In this document: in pieces, positions 7,834 through 15,353 of the stretch
How the letters are laid out: the number at the start of each line of letters is the position of its first letter
Position numbering within the stretch: position 1 is the stretch's first letter
DNA from: Coxiellaceae bacterium UBA6002
Lineage (GTDB): Bacteria; Pseudomonadota; Gammaproteobacteria; UBA6002
Length of the DNA: 19,752 nucleotides
Direction: 5' to 3'
Assembly (NCBI GenBank): GCA_002429595.1
Contig: DJAM01000006.1
Span: 1-19,752 of the forward strand
Notes under the pieces: generated by a model
What the model saw: the letters and a program-made list of their open reading frames with translations, nothing else
Database searches by the model: none
Told to the model about the DNA's origin: nothing
Translations under genes and position numbers: made by a program

Positions 7834-8478
7834 TTATTTTATATAACTGCGTCGTCTAATCCAAAGTATGGGTGCAGCCTTTCTGACTTCAATATTGGCG
7901 ATGAATTTTTTGACATAACTATTGTTGTTTGGGCAGACTAAATTATAAGAATTTGGTTCATCACCCGCCTGTAAAATTCTAATGAGCTTGTTTCCTTGAT
8001 TTGTTTCAATAATACAAGGTAGGTCAACAGCATGCTTAACTGTGTCACCTTCATAATATTTTCCTGCAACGTAGTCACCGGGCCATAGTACCGGTAGCAT
8101 ACTATCATCACTAACAATGTGTGAAAGCACATTACCGTTGAGTTGTTTGAAGTATGTTAATTCTTTTTCAATTAATTCATCTTCGTTAATTGATTGCGGG
8201 ATTGATCCTGAGTCACAGTGTCCAGAGGGTGAAAGGCCAGTGCCATACATTAACCATTCAACTGTACAGTTGACACCCTTTTGTTTAAATGCCTCGACCA
8301 ATCGTTTTGCTCCCTCTTCAGTTAATCCTTTATTGCGCATTTGCTCCCAATTTTGGAGGCTGTTGGGCGAAATGTTGCTGAACCGAGATAACTCATCTCG
8401 GGTTATCTTTAAGATTTCCTTACGTATATAGAGCAATCTTTGTGCTCTGTCATGCGCTAAGTTATTGGTATTGGCCAT
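7834..8478 (-). CDS. CI/LexA-type repressor (XRE helix-turn-helix plus S24-like domain)
   Basis: The 214-residue product starts with an XRE-type helix-turn-helix (about 12-66; the recognition region includes TRDELSRFSNISPNSLQNWE) and ends in an S24 peptidase-like domain. That domain shows SDDSMLPVLWPGDYVAGKYY with the catalytic Ser126 and GNKLIRIL with Lys164, the LexA/CI dyad. The usual Ala-Gly or Cys-Gly cleavage site is not evident in the linker (80-105), so DNA-damage autocleavage is uncertain and the domain may act only in oligomerisation. It diverges from a LuxR-type gene, and two 17-bp operators occupy the shared intergenic region, one over this gene's own probable -10. That arrangement suggests an autoregulated switch of prophage origin. 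The family call is firm; the target genes are inference. Confidence 0.88.
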   Translation of the reverse strand: MANTNNLAHDRAQRLLYIRKEILKITRDELSRFSNISPNSLQNWEQMRNKGLTEEGAKRLVEAFKQKGVNCTVEWLMYGTGLSPSGHCDSGSIPQSINEDELIEKELTYFKQLNGNVLSHIVSDDSMLPVLWPGDYVAGKYYEGDTVKHAVDLPCIIETNQGNKLIRILQAGDEPNSYNLVCPNNNSYVKKFIANIEVRKAAPILWIRRRSYIK

Positions 8479-8499
8479 GGCTTTTATCCGCCTCGTAAA

Positions 8500-8516
8500 A
8501 AGTCTATTTTAGACTT
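8500..8516. promoter_or_regulatory. Operator site O1
   Basis: AAGTC-N7-GACTT, with arms extending to AAGTCTA and TAGACTT around a TTT centre. On the minus strand it contains TAAAAT, a plausible -10 for the repressor gene that begins at 8478. The same 17-bp pattern recurs at 8541-8557, which supports a real binding site, probably for the repressor itself. Confidence 0.65.
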
Positions 8517-8527
8517 ACCAAAAAGAC

Positions 8528-8556
8528 TTGACTTGCAAACAAGTCAATATTAGACT
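8528..8556 (+). promoter_or_regulatory. Probable sigma-70 promoter of the LuxR-type gene
   Basis: TTGACT (8528-8533) and TAGACT (8551-8556) are separated by 17 bases, matching five and four of the six consensus positions. Operator O2 (8541-8557) covers the -10 element, so repressor binding would block transcription of the plus-strand gene. The start codon at 8656 is 100 bases downstream of the -10. Confidence 0.5.
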
Positions 8557-8557
8557 T
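8541..8557. promoter_or_regulatory. Operator site O2
   Basis: AAGTC-N7-GACTT again, with centre AATATTA and outer bases C and G extending the symmetry. It shares both half-sites and the spacing of O1 (8500-8516). A further overlapping inverted repeat, GACTTG-CAAA-CAAGTC at 8530-8545, and an extra GACTT at 8525-8529 add half-sites between the two. The arrangement recalls the clustered operators of lambdoid repressors. Confidence 0.65.
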
Positions 8558-8655
8558 GCTTTCGGTTAAATTAAGACTATGTAATGGTTAAGAAAGGTAT
8601 AATATTTTTGACTATAAGTCAAAACTATATTGCTTTAATGACAAGGAGATCTGTA

Positions 8656-9306
8656 ATGGAGACCATTCATCAAACAACGGAAAGAGTGGAAATTGACACA
8701 ATGGAGATCATAGCTCAGATCTTGTCTAAGGTTCATAACTTATTAGAGTTATATTTGCAAAATCATGAGAACCCAGAAAAATATTATTTGTGGTATCAAA
8801 ATTTTGCAGAGACTGAGTGGGGCAATGTCCAAAAAATTATAATGATATTGTTTGATAAAAAATACTTTGTTCCTCCTAAACCATTGGGAGAGCATATACA
8901 ACAAATTCTAGTAATTATTTTAAAACTTACCTCAAAAAAGTTGTTTGGCTGGTCACATAATCTGATTGATTATCTCAATAAAATAGCTCTGAGTGACTTA
9001 TTGGATCTTATGAAACAATTAATAGTTTTTTTATTTACAGACGAAAAACTATCTAATAAGTTTTCAGCGCATACGTCCGAAATGGTTCTGTCTAGCACAA
9101 CTAAAAAAAAATATTTAACGCCCAGAGAGCAGCAATGTTTAGATTTATACTTGCGAGGTTTGTCTGCCAAAGAAACTGCTAAAACGTTAGATGTTTCTTA
9201 TCGTACTGTCGAATATTATCTTGCCCGTATTAAGAAGAAATTTAATTGTAAAAATTTGCGAGAGATTTTCTACAATTTTCCGACTGTAGACTTTAAGGAT
9301 ATGTAA
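8656..9306 (+). CDS. LuxR-type transcriptional regulator
   Basis: I choose the ATG at 8656 because AAGGAGA (8643-8649) lies six bases upstream; an in-frame ATG at 8584 has no such site and falls close to the promoter. The product is 216 residues. The C-terminal domain (about 152-208) is a clear LuxR/GerE helix-turn-helix: LTPREQQCLDLYLRGLSAKE, then ETAKTLDVSYRTVEYYLARI. The first 150 residues are predicted to be helical and match neither an acyl-homoserine-lactone-binding domain nor a receiver domain that I recognise. It diverges from the CI-like repressor and probably lies under its control through O2. DNA binding is secure; the signal and target genes are unknown. Confidence 0.85.
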   Translation: METIHQTTERVEIDTMEIIAQILSKVHNLLELYLQNHENPEKYYLWYQNFAETEWGNVQKIIMILFDKKYFVPPKPLGEHIQQILVIILKLTSKKLFGWSHNLIDYLNKIALSDLLDLMKQLIVFLFTDEKLSNKFSAHTSEMVLSSTTKKKYLTPREQQCLDLYLRGLSAKETAKTLDVSYRTVEYYLARIKKKFNCKNLREIFYNFPTVDFKDM

Positions 9307-9311
9307 TATAC

Positions 9312-9425
9312 ATGAGTTCTATTCTTGGAAAATATGAGTTTTATTGTAATTCTGATTACATTTTTGTTATTCTTGCGCTTGCTACTTGCCTAGTCAGTAA
9401 GCTTAATAGCAAATTACTGCGATAA
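9312..9425 (+). CDS. Candidate 37-residue single-pass membrane peptide
   Basis: A short frame starts six bases after the LuxR-type stop and encodes a polar N-terminus, one hydrophobic segment (YIFVILALATCLV) and a basic tail ending KLNSKLLR, as in small inner-membrane proteins. AAGGA at 9295-9299, inside the preceding gene, is about 12 bases upstream, slightly far for a ribosome site. There is no homology evidence, and chance is a real alternative in DNA this AT-rich. Confidence 0.28.
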   Translation: MSSILGKYEFYCNSDYIFVILALATCLVSKLNSKLLR

Positions 9426-9437
9426 ATTTTTAAAAAA

Positions 9438-9443
9438 TATAAT
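9438..9443 (+). promoter_or_regulatory. Candidate -10 element for the 9464 operon
   Basis: A perfect TATAAT lies 20 bases before the TTG start at 9464. No convincing -35 is seen at the expected distance; TTACTG near 9414 is weak. Transcription could instead depend on an activator such as the neighbouring LuxR-type protein. Confidence 0.35.
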
Positions 9444-9463
9444 ATAGTAAACTAGGAACATTC

Positions 9464-10732
9464 TTGAATATAAATAGCTTAAATTTGCTACCGTATTCAC
9501 GGCATTCAACTTTGATTGACCAAAAATCAAAACTACGACTGTTAAATCTGCTTAGCTTTCTGATCAATAGAGTAATTTTCGCGTACAATCTCTTTTATTT
9601 TGAGAACCGATTAAATTTTTTTGACTCGCACGTTGGAGAAACTTTGTGTCAAATTAGAGCCTATAAAACTTTACTTTTAGTGACGGAGATTAGACGAAAA
9701 GGCATTGATTTGTACTCGCAATATAGTAATTACATGTTGGTGAAAAAGAAGATCAAATCCTGCCTGGGCATTTTTCAAGAAGCTATTAACAATAAGAAAG
9801 GTAAATACTCTGAGCTATTAGATAAGCCTGAAAATGTAATTGATTTTCTCGCTGCGCATGATTTGTTGTTCGAGCTTGCTGCGGACGATTTTTACCTTGT
9901 GCTAAATTTAGTATTGACACAATACAGTGAACGTAATCAATATCATATATCTTTTAAAATTAATTATGCGCTGTTATCTAGCCATTTGAAAGTTGGAAGT
10001 TATACAGTGCAAAAGTTAATTCGACATTTTCAGAAGCAATTATCTCAAATTTCCACCGAGTTCATTAAAAATTTGGCCAGTAATAGGTCGACGCAATCTA
10101 GTAATAACGCACTTCTATCTTTTATGTCGTTGAAGGATCAACATCAACGTTGTGTTTTGCCATGTTTTGAGGTGACTAAAACTATTTTGTCTGATTTGTT
10201 ACTCACCAAACACCCTATAGTGCTTATCGTTTATCGCTTTGCTCAGCAAAATTTTGATACTCACTATCTGGTTTTCGAATTAAATGAGCAAGGTGACTAT
10301 CACCAAACTGACGGAAGTCAGCTAAGCGGCAGACCCGCCTTATTCATCCGTGGCAAAGTGGTGTATAAGCATGATTGCCTGGAGCCGGTGGCAGATTATA
10401 TTGCGCGATTAACTGCAATAGGACTAAGAAAGGCATTACTTGCAAATATGGCAGATCATCCACAATATTCAGCACGCGAGTTTGAAGCCATTAGCCACAA
10501 CCCTTATCAATTATTACAAGCCACTCATCAGTCGTTCGTCCATAAATTGGAGGGTGACACTGATGTTGCACTTGCTAGCCAATGTGAACAAGAACTATTG
10601 CAGATGCAAGATTTTGCAAAGGAAGTTGGATGTTCAGACAGTAACTCCTCTCTTTTTCTTGTAAAACATATTTTTTGCGATATCATAAACAACCGATTTA
10701 TTTACAATACAAATCAATCAGTTTCTGATTAG
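9464..10732 (+). CDS. Unrecognised 422-residue protein preceding a two-component pair
   Basis: I do not recognise this family. The frame opens with TTG (9464-9466) behind a weak AGGA. An in-frame stop shortly upstream leaves no ATG alternative, and the next methionine is near residue 90. The protein is rich in helical segments, with a hydrophobic stretch at about 28-47 (NLLSFLINRVIFAYNLFYFE) that may be membrane-associated or buried. The C-terminal half is more polar. It ends 17 bases before the sensor-kinase ATG on the same strand, so the three genes to 12979 probably form one transcription unit. That suggests a role tied to the kinase, as signal source, sensor partner or output, but nothing in the sequence decides among these. 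Coding status is supported by length and context. Confidence 0.55.
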   Translation: MNINSLNLLPYSRHSTLIDQKSKLRLLNLLSFLINRVIFAYNLFYFENRLNFFDSHVGETLCQIRAYKTLLLVTEIRRKGIDLYSQYSNYMLVKKKIKSCLGIFQEAINNKKGKYSELLDKPENVIDFLAAHDLLFELAADDFYLVLNLVLTQYSERNQYHISFKINYALLSSHLKVGSYTVQKLIRHFQKQLSQISTEFIKNLASNRSTQSSNNALLSFMSLKDQHQRCVLPCFEVTKTILSDLLLTKHPIVLIVYRFAQQNFDTHYLVFELNEQGDYHQTDGSQLSGRPALFIRGKVVYKHDCLEPVADYIARLTAIGLRKALLANMADHPQYSAREFEAISHNPYQLLQATHQSFVHKLEGDTDVALASQCEQELLQMQDFAKEVGCSDSNSSLFLVKHIFCDIINNRFIYNTNQSVSD

Positions 10733-10749
10733 TTCACCTGGTGAATAGC

Positions 10750-11943
10750 ATGTACCCAGAAGGATCTACTGTGGGAATCGAAAATGAAGATGACCATAAA
10801 GCCGCCAGAGAGTATCTTGAAGAAATCATCGCTTTAATGCCTGGTCATGTTTATTGGAAAGACCGCGATGGGGTCTACCTAGGTTGTAACGATCTCCAAG
10901 CTAAATCTGTAGGGTTATCTAGTCGCCACGAGTTAATTGGCAAAACAGACTATGATTTTTCATGGGCTGAACAAGCTGAATTTTTGCGTCAGATTGATCA
11001 ACAAGTGATGGCTAGTGGTATTGCTCAAACCATTGAAGAGCCTGCTGTCTTAGCGGATGGCTCACAGGCCATTTTTTTATCGAAAAAAGTCCCCTTGTCA
11101 AACAGTAACCAAGAAATCGTCGGCGTAGTTGGTATTTCGTTCAACATCACTGAACAGAAAAGAATCGAACAAAGGTTGCGAGAGACCCAAGATAAAGTAG
11201 AAGGTATGACACTTGTTAGCGCTAGTATGGCACATCAGCTACGAACCCCGTTAGCTGGACTTAATATCAGTGCAAAATTCATCAAAGATACCCTTGCTTC
11301 AATGATTAAAAGAGCGAGTGACAAAAATTTAAACGAATTACAGCATTCACTTGAGCCCATTTTAAGAGACTGTACTGTAATTGAAAAAGAATTAAATATT
11401 ATGGATAAGGAGATTAAAGCTTCTTTAACTGTTATCGACATGTTATTGCTTAACCTTAATCCAACGATGAATGTTTCCAATATTGAAATTTTTTCTATTA
11501 ATGATTGTATCGAAGAAGCGTTAAGTCGTTATCCCTTTACTGCTAGTCAACGAAAAAAAATAATCTGGGATAATGTTCCAGAACAAAACTTCGAAGTAAA
11601 ATCTGAGTTATTACTTTTGATTCATACCTTTTTCAACTTGATTAAGAATTCAGTTCATTCAATTCTCCAGAAAGGCGAGGGTACAATAGAGATTTGGGGC
11701 CAACCTGATAAAGATGTCAATAAGATTTATTTTAAAGACACTGGAATGGGCATACCAGAAGCTTCACTACCGCATATCTTTGATCGTTTTTACAGTAAAA
11801 CGCACCATGGCACAGGGATTGGTTTATCTTTTTGTCAATGGGTAATGCAAATGCAAGGTGGTAGTATTATTTGCGAATCAGTGGAGGGAGAGTATGCGCT
11901 ATTCATCTTATGTTTTCCCAACTTTGAAAAAAATTTAACCTAA
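10750..11943 (+). CDS. Soluble PAS-domain sensor histidine kinase
   Basis: I prefer the ATG at 10750 over the GTG at 10741 because GGTGA sits six bases upstream. The product is 397 residues with no membrane segment. A PAS domain (about 22-140) contains GHVYWKDRDGVYLGCNDLQA and ends in NITEQKRIEQ. The phosphoacceptor box is MAHQLRTPL with His162; Gln replaces the Glu usual after that His. The DHp helices are unusually long (to about 240). The ATP-binding domain shows the N box (NLIKNS, Asn300), the G1 box DTGMGIP (Asp330), the F box HIFDRF and the G2 box GTGIGL. The long DHp arrangement resembles CqsS/LqsS-type quorum-sensing kinases, though that is only an impression. The response-regulator gene follows after 13 bases and is the likely partner. 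Confidence 0.9.
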   Translation: MYPEGSTVGIENEDDHKAAREYLEEIIALMPGHVYWKDRDGVYLGCNDLQAKSVGLSSRHELIGKTDYDFSWAEQAEFLRQIDQQVMASGIAQTIEEPAVLADGSQAIFLSKKVPLSNSNQEIVGVVGISFNITEQKRIEQRLRETQDKVEGMTLVSASMAHQLRTPLAGLNISAKFIKDTLASMIKRASDKNLNELQHSLEPILRDCTVIEKELNIMDKEIKASLTVIDMLLLNLNPTMNVSNIEIFSINDCIEEALSRYPFTASQRKKIIWDNVPEQNFEVKSELLLLIHTFFNLIKNSVHSILQKGEGTIEIWGQPDKDVNKIYFKDTGMGIPEASLPHIFDRFYSKTHHGTGIGLSFCQWVMQMQGGSIICESVEGEYALFILCFPNFEKNLT

Positions 11944-11956
11944 CGGTAAAGCGTTC

Positions 11957-12979
11957 ATGAATTTAACAAAATTACCTCTCTGTTATTATCCAACGACCAC
12001 AATCTTAATAGATGATAATGAAAATTTTCTAACTCAAATGAGTAATTTTCTGAACACTAGAAATATACCATGTGCTTACTACGGTGACCCGAAAGAAGCC
12101 TTGCACTATATTAATCACGAATATCAAAACGATCCCTTCGCACGTCGTTGTTTGACGCCAGATCCTGACAGAAATATAGATAGTTTTACCTTAAGATTTG
12201 ATTATCGTAAAATACATTGTGAAATTTATAATCCACTACGTTTTCGTCAAGTTTCAGTTGCTGTGGTTGATTATGCAATGCCTGCACAAGATGGTCTTTC
12301 TGTCTGTCGACAGATTGAAGACCAACTTTGTACAAAATTACTTCTGACAGGCGAGGTTGGCTGCAGCATTGCAGTTAATGCTTTTAATGATGGCCTGATT
12401 AATAAATTCGTTCAAAAAGGGTCTGTTGATTTGCCGGATATTTTGATCGAATGTCTTCGGGATCTTCAACTAAAATATTTTATCAATCTCACAGAAGCTG
12501 TGCTGACTAAGGTTAAAGCTGACCTTTTTAACCAAACTCCTTTGTGTTTAAGCGACCCTGAATTCATTAAGCAGTTCTGCCAAATAGTAAATGATAATTC
12601 TATCGTGGAATATTATTTGTTAGATGAACATGGTAGTTTTTTAATGTTAAACGCTGAAGGAAAGGCGAATTGGTTACTTGTAAAAAGCGAAGACGATATG
12701 GTTGCCATAACAGATCAAGCTCAAGACCAACATGCTTGTACTGAAATTATCTCAGCTTTATCAAGCCGAACATTAATTCCTTATTTTCATACAGATGAAG
12801 ATTGGAATATTGGCTACGATGATTTCGATGTACATAAATATTTGCATCCAGCTTCTTCAATTCGAGGTAATCAGATTTATCATTATTCTTATGTCAAATC
12901 AGATTCAATTTACCAAATTGATACTCAAAAATTATCTCCTTTTAAATCCTACATGTCGGAGCTTGAGTTGTGCTATTAG
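11957..12979 (+). CDS. Response regulator with an enlarged receiver domain and unrecognised C-terminal half
   Basis: The 340-residue protein has all receiver-domain hallmarks: the acidic pair Asp19-Asp20 (ILIDDNENF), phosphoacceptor Asp105 (VAVVDYAMP), Thr131 (LLLTGE) and Lys154 (FVQKGS). Between the second and third strands lies an insertion of about 45 residues (52-98), so the receiver is much longer than the usual 120 residues. Residues 175-340 resemble no DNA-binding, GGDEF, EAL or HD-GYP domain that I know. They are acidic and aromatic-rich and contain VEYYLLDEHGSFLMLNAEGK, which reads like a PAS-type strand pair. The size recalls the Legionella regulator LqsR, but I cannot establish homology. 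It is encoded directly after the kinase. Confidence 0.85.
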   Translation: MNLTKLPLCYYPTTTILIDDNENFLTQMSNFLNTRNIPCAYYGDPKEALHYINHEYQNDPFARRCLTPDPDRNIDSFTLRFDYRKIHCEIYNPLRFRQVSVAVVDYAMPAQDGLSVCRQIEDQLCTKLLLTGEVGCSIAVNAFNDGLINKFVQKGSVDLPDILIECLRDLQLKYFINLTEAVLTKVKADLFNQTPLCLSDPEFIKQFCQIVNDNSIVEYYLLDEHGSFLMLNAEGKANWLLVKSEDDMVAITDQAQDQHACTEIISALSSRTLIPYFHTDEDWNIGYDDFDVHKYLHPASSIRGNQIYHYSYVKSDSIYQIDTQKLSPFKSYMSELELCY

Positions 12980-13045
12980 TGTGATGAGCAGGTAAAATTG
13001 GCCTCACCAGTTCTTCTGTAAGTACTAATTTAATGACATCCCAGG

Positions 13046-14017
13046 CTAGTTAACAAAATAGTATTCGACAATTTGCTCTAGGTTAGCAAGAGAATCACAG
13101 CTATTAACCGCATTAATTAGATCGATCTTATTAGGAATACCTCTAGCATAATATTTTACTAGTTTTCGTGCTTGAATAATTGTGAACTTCTCACTATCGA
13201 ACAAGTAAGATAGCTTACAAACGTGCTGCAGAAATATCTCCCCAATATTTTTGAGCGTTGGAACACGGAAATCAAGGCCACGCATTTGGGCAGCCAGCTG
13301 GGCAATCAACCAAGGTTGTCCAACTCCTGAGCGGGAAATCATAATACCGGCGCATTTCGTGTCGTACATTTTTTTTAATGTTTCTAGACAGGCAACATCA
13401 CCATTTCCAATGACAGGTATTTTTAATTCTTGAACAAAGTATTCAATTTGATCGTAACGACAATCTATTTCATAATTCTCAGTCCAATGACGACCGTGAA
13501 CAATTAAATAATCTACTCCAGAATCCTGGATCACTTTTACGATATTTCTATTGGTTTGATCTAAATCGCCTTGTACTCTGATTTTTATTGAAACAGGTAA
13601 TGAGGTATTGTTTTTCAAAGCTGTGATGAGATCAAAAAGGTGAGAGGGATTATCCAAAAGACTGGAACCCATTCCTTTGCGTCGAATTTTTTTTACGGGA
13701 CAACCGCAATTTAAGTCGATCAGATCGGCGCCATAATCTGTTACGAGCTTTGCAGCCTGTGCGAGTTCTTTTGGGTCGTTGCCCGATAGTTGAAAACAAA
13801 CTGGGCCTTCGCCGGGAGCTTTTTTTACATAACGTTCTAATGAACGTTTGGGCTGATTAATAAGTGCTTTACTTGAAATCATTTCGGTACAAGTGAAGGC
13901 TGGCTTGCCGTATTCCCATGTCAGGGATCTGAATGGTGCGTTGCTATATCCGGCTAGAGGACCTTGTATAAGGTTAATCGGAAAAATAGTATTTCCCAGT
14001 TGTAAAGTTGAAATCAT
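13046..14017 (-). CDS. dus: tRNA-dihydrouridine synthase
   Basis: The 323-residue product is a flavin-dependent enzyme that reduces uridines in the tRNA D-loop. Family signatures are clear: the N-terminal GPLAGYSNAPFRSL phosphate/FMN loop, LIDLNCGCPVKKIRRKGMGSS with the catalytic Cys106, SIKIRVQGD, IVHGRHW, GNGDV and MISRSGVGQPWL. Length is normal for the family. The KK-x-x-RK-x-x-GS-x-LL pattern after the cysteine is closest to the DusB type, but I do not assign the paralogue. It points opposite to both neighbours, converging on the response regulator (66-base gap) and diverging from the amidinotransferase operon. It looks like a housekeeping-type gene inside an otherwise accessory region, possibly an extra Dus paralogue. 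Confidence 0.92.
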   Translation of the reverse strand: MISTLQLGNTIFPINLIQGPLAGYSNAPFRSLTWEYGKPAFTCTEMISSKALINQPKRSLERYVKKAPGEGPVCFQLSGNDPKELAQAAKLVTDYGADLIDLNCGCPVKKIRRKGMGSSLLDNPSHLFDLITALKNNTSLPVSIKIRVQGDLDQTNRNIVKVIQDSGVDYLIVHGRHWTENYEIDCRYDQIEYFVQELKIPVIGNGDVACLETLKKMYDTKCAGIMISRSGVGQPWLIAQLAAQMRGLDFRVPTLKNIGEIFLQHVCKLSYLFDSEKFTIIQARKLVKYYARGIPNKIDLINAVNSCDSLANLEQIVEYYFVN

Positions 14018-14099
14018 TAAATAACTTCTATGCCTATTTCAAGATTAGATGTTGGGGCATTGCAGAAGAAACCGCAATATAGTCGTTTAGTTTACACTT

Positions 14100-14147
14100 T
14101 TTACGAATTGATTCATATATCGTAAAGTTGGAAACGACTTACTTTAC
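14100..14147. promoter_or_regulatory. Overlapping inverted repeats in the dus/operon intergenic region
   Basis: TTTACG (14100-14105) and CGTAAA (14121-14126) form one dyad; GTAAAGT (14122-14128) and ACTTTAC (14141-14147) form another that shares the middle arm. They lie in the 280-base divergent region that must hold the promoter of the 14298 operon, so regulator binding is plausible. No strong -35/-10 pair is evident nearby. Confidence 0.35.
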
Positions 14148-14297
14148 ATGATCAGCAAAGACGTCACCTACACCACTGTACAGTATTAACTCCGTATTTC
14201 TACGAATAGATATTCGGCCTCATCTTATGTAAATTCACCTTCTGTTACGCATTCAAACGTTTCATTCTATTTTAAATTAATCTGGAGAGATGAAGAT

Positions 14298-15317
14298 ATG
14301 AAGTTGGTGGCCATTCTGAATCGTGATATTCCATTAGGTCAAGTAATCAATGGCTTAGCGCATATGACCTTAGGGCTGGGACATCGTGTCCTGGGGCTGC
14401 CAGATATCAATATTTTTTGGGGAGATACCAAACAAGTTAGAGCTTTTCGAGAAAGCGCCTCTCAATTAGCCCGACATAATCAAACAGCTTTACATACCGA
14501 TTTCCCACATACTATGAGTGGAGTGACAGCTGGCGTATCAGATGGTCCCGTTGCGCTTACCGCGCAAACGTCAGAAAAAGATATAACTTACTTTGCATCA
14601 ATTTTTATTGCGGAAAATATTAATCAACAACTTGTAGAGATCACAAATTCTTGTCAACAATTGGTAGGTTATGTGCCTCACCAAGCTACTAAGGCTGCTA
14701 CTTTGTTACCGCCAAAACCGACGGTGGACAATAGATTGCCTGACAAAAAAATTAGCATGATGATTAATACTAAAGTGTCTTTCTCTAAACTTTTTAACGC
14801 AATCATACTTGCCAGTTTGGAAGTGGGTAAAAGTGTTGAATATACACAATTAAGTTTGTTGAACTTATTGGATAAAGATGGCAATTTGCATCCCTACATT
14901 TCGTACCATCCTTACGCAGTAGTTAAAGCTAGAGAGGTCCACTTGCACGCCAGCATGGCTAGGACGGCGAATCAAACCAAGACCTTAACTGTTGAGACAG
15001 TCGGGGAATCCCAGCAACAACCCTTTGTTACTGTGGTCTTTGGCGATAGAACTGAACTTGAGAAAGTTATTCTTAGAAACCAGACACGTTTGTTCGATAA
15101 CAAACTCGAATCAAAAGAGCTTATTCCCGTCGCGTCAAAACTACCTTTACCAGCAGCTGCTCCAGTCAAGGCACCGGAAAATAAAGATGAAAAGATGAGT
15201 CTCAAAAAAAATAAAGAAGATTTGGGTGTCACAGTTTTTTTCGCTGAAGGTAAAGCTCCTGCTGTGAGCGCAGTGGTTGAAACAGAGAAACCAGCGACAG
15301 GTTTAGGAAGTTCTTAA
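14298..15317 (+). CDS. DUF2000-like protein with two tandem domain copies
   Basis: First gene of the biosynthetic operon, 339 residues, starting 10 bases after GGAG (14284-14287). Residues 1-125 resemble DUF2000 proteins (peptidyl-tRNA hydrolase II-like fold): MKLVAILNRDIPLGQVINGL, a following helix and a central FPHTMSG segment. Residues 150-260 appear to repeat the same layout, with KISMMINTKVSFSKLFNAII as the second strand-helix unit, so I read a diverged duplication. Residues 280-339 are a proline/alanine/lysine-rich linker and a short tail ending GLGSS, probably disordered. No catalytic residues can be named. Its place ahead of an amidinotransferase suggests a role in that pathway as enzyme, carrier or chaperone. 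The family call is tentative; that it is a real gene is not in doubt. Confidence 0.6.
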   Translation: MKLVAILNRDIPLGQVINGLAHMTLGLGHRVLGLPDINIFWGDTKQVRAFRESASQLARHNQTALHTDFPHTMSGVTAGVSDGPVALTAQTSEKDITYFASIFIAENINQQLVEITNSCQQLVGYVPHQATKAATLLPPKPTVDNRLPDKKISMMINTKVSFSKLFNAIILASLEVGKSVEYTQLSLLNLLDKDGNLHPYISYHPYAVVKAREVHLHASMARTANQTKTLTVETVGESQQQPFVTVVFGDRTELEKVILRNQTRLFDNKLESKELIPVASKLPLPAAAPVKAPENKDEKMSLKKNKEDLGVTVFFAEGKAPAVSAVVETEKPATGLGSS

Positions 15318-15353
15318 AGATCAATACGTTTAATAATATTTTGAGGTGATGAA

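Noticed and set aside
11957..12979. Firm assignment as LqsR
   Set aside because: Size is similar, but I cannot show sequence homology and the lqsA/hdeD neighbours are missing.
14030..14125. 31-codon plus-strand frame after the dus start
   Set aside because: No ribosome site and no recognisable features, and the dyads at 14100-14126 overlap it; likely chance.
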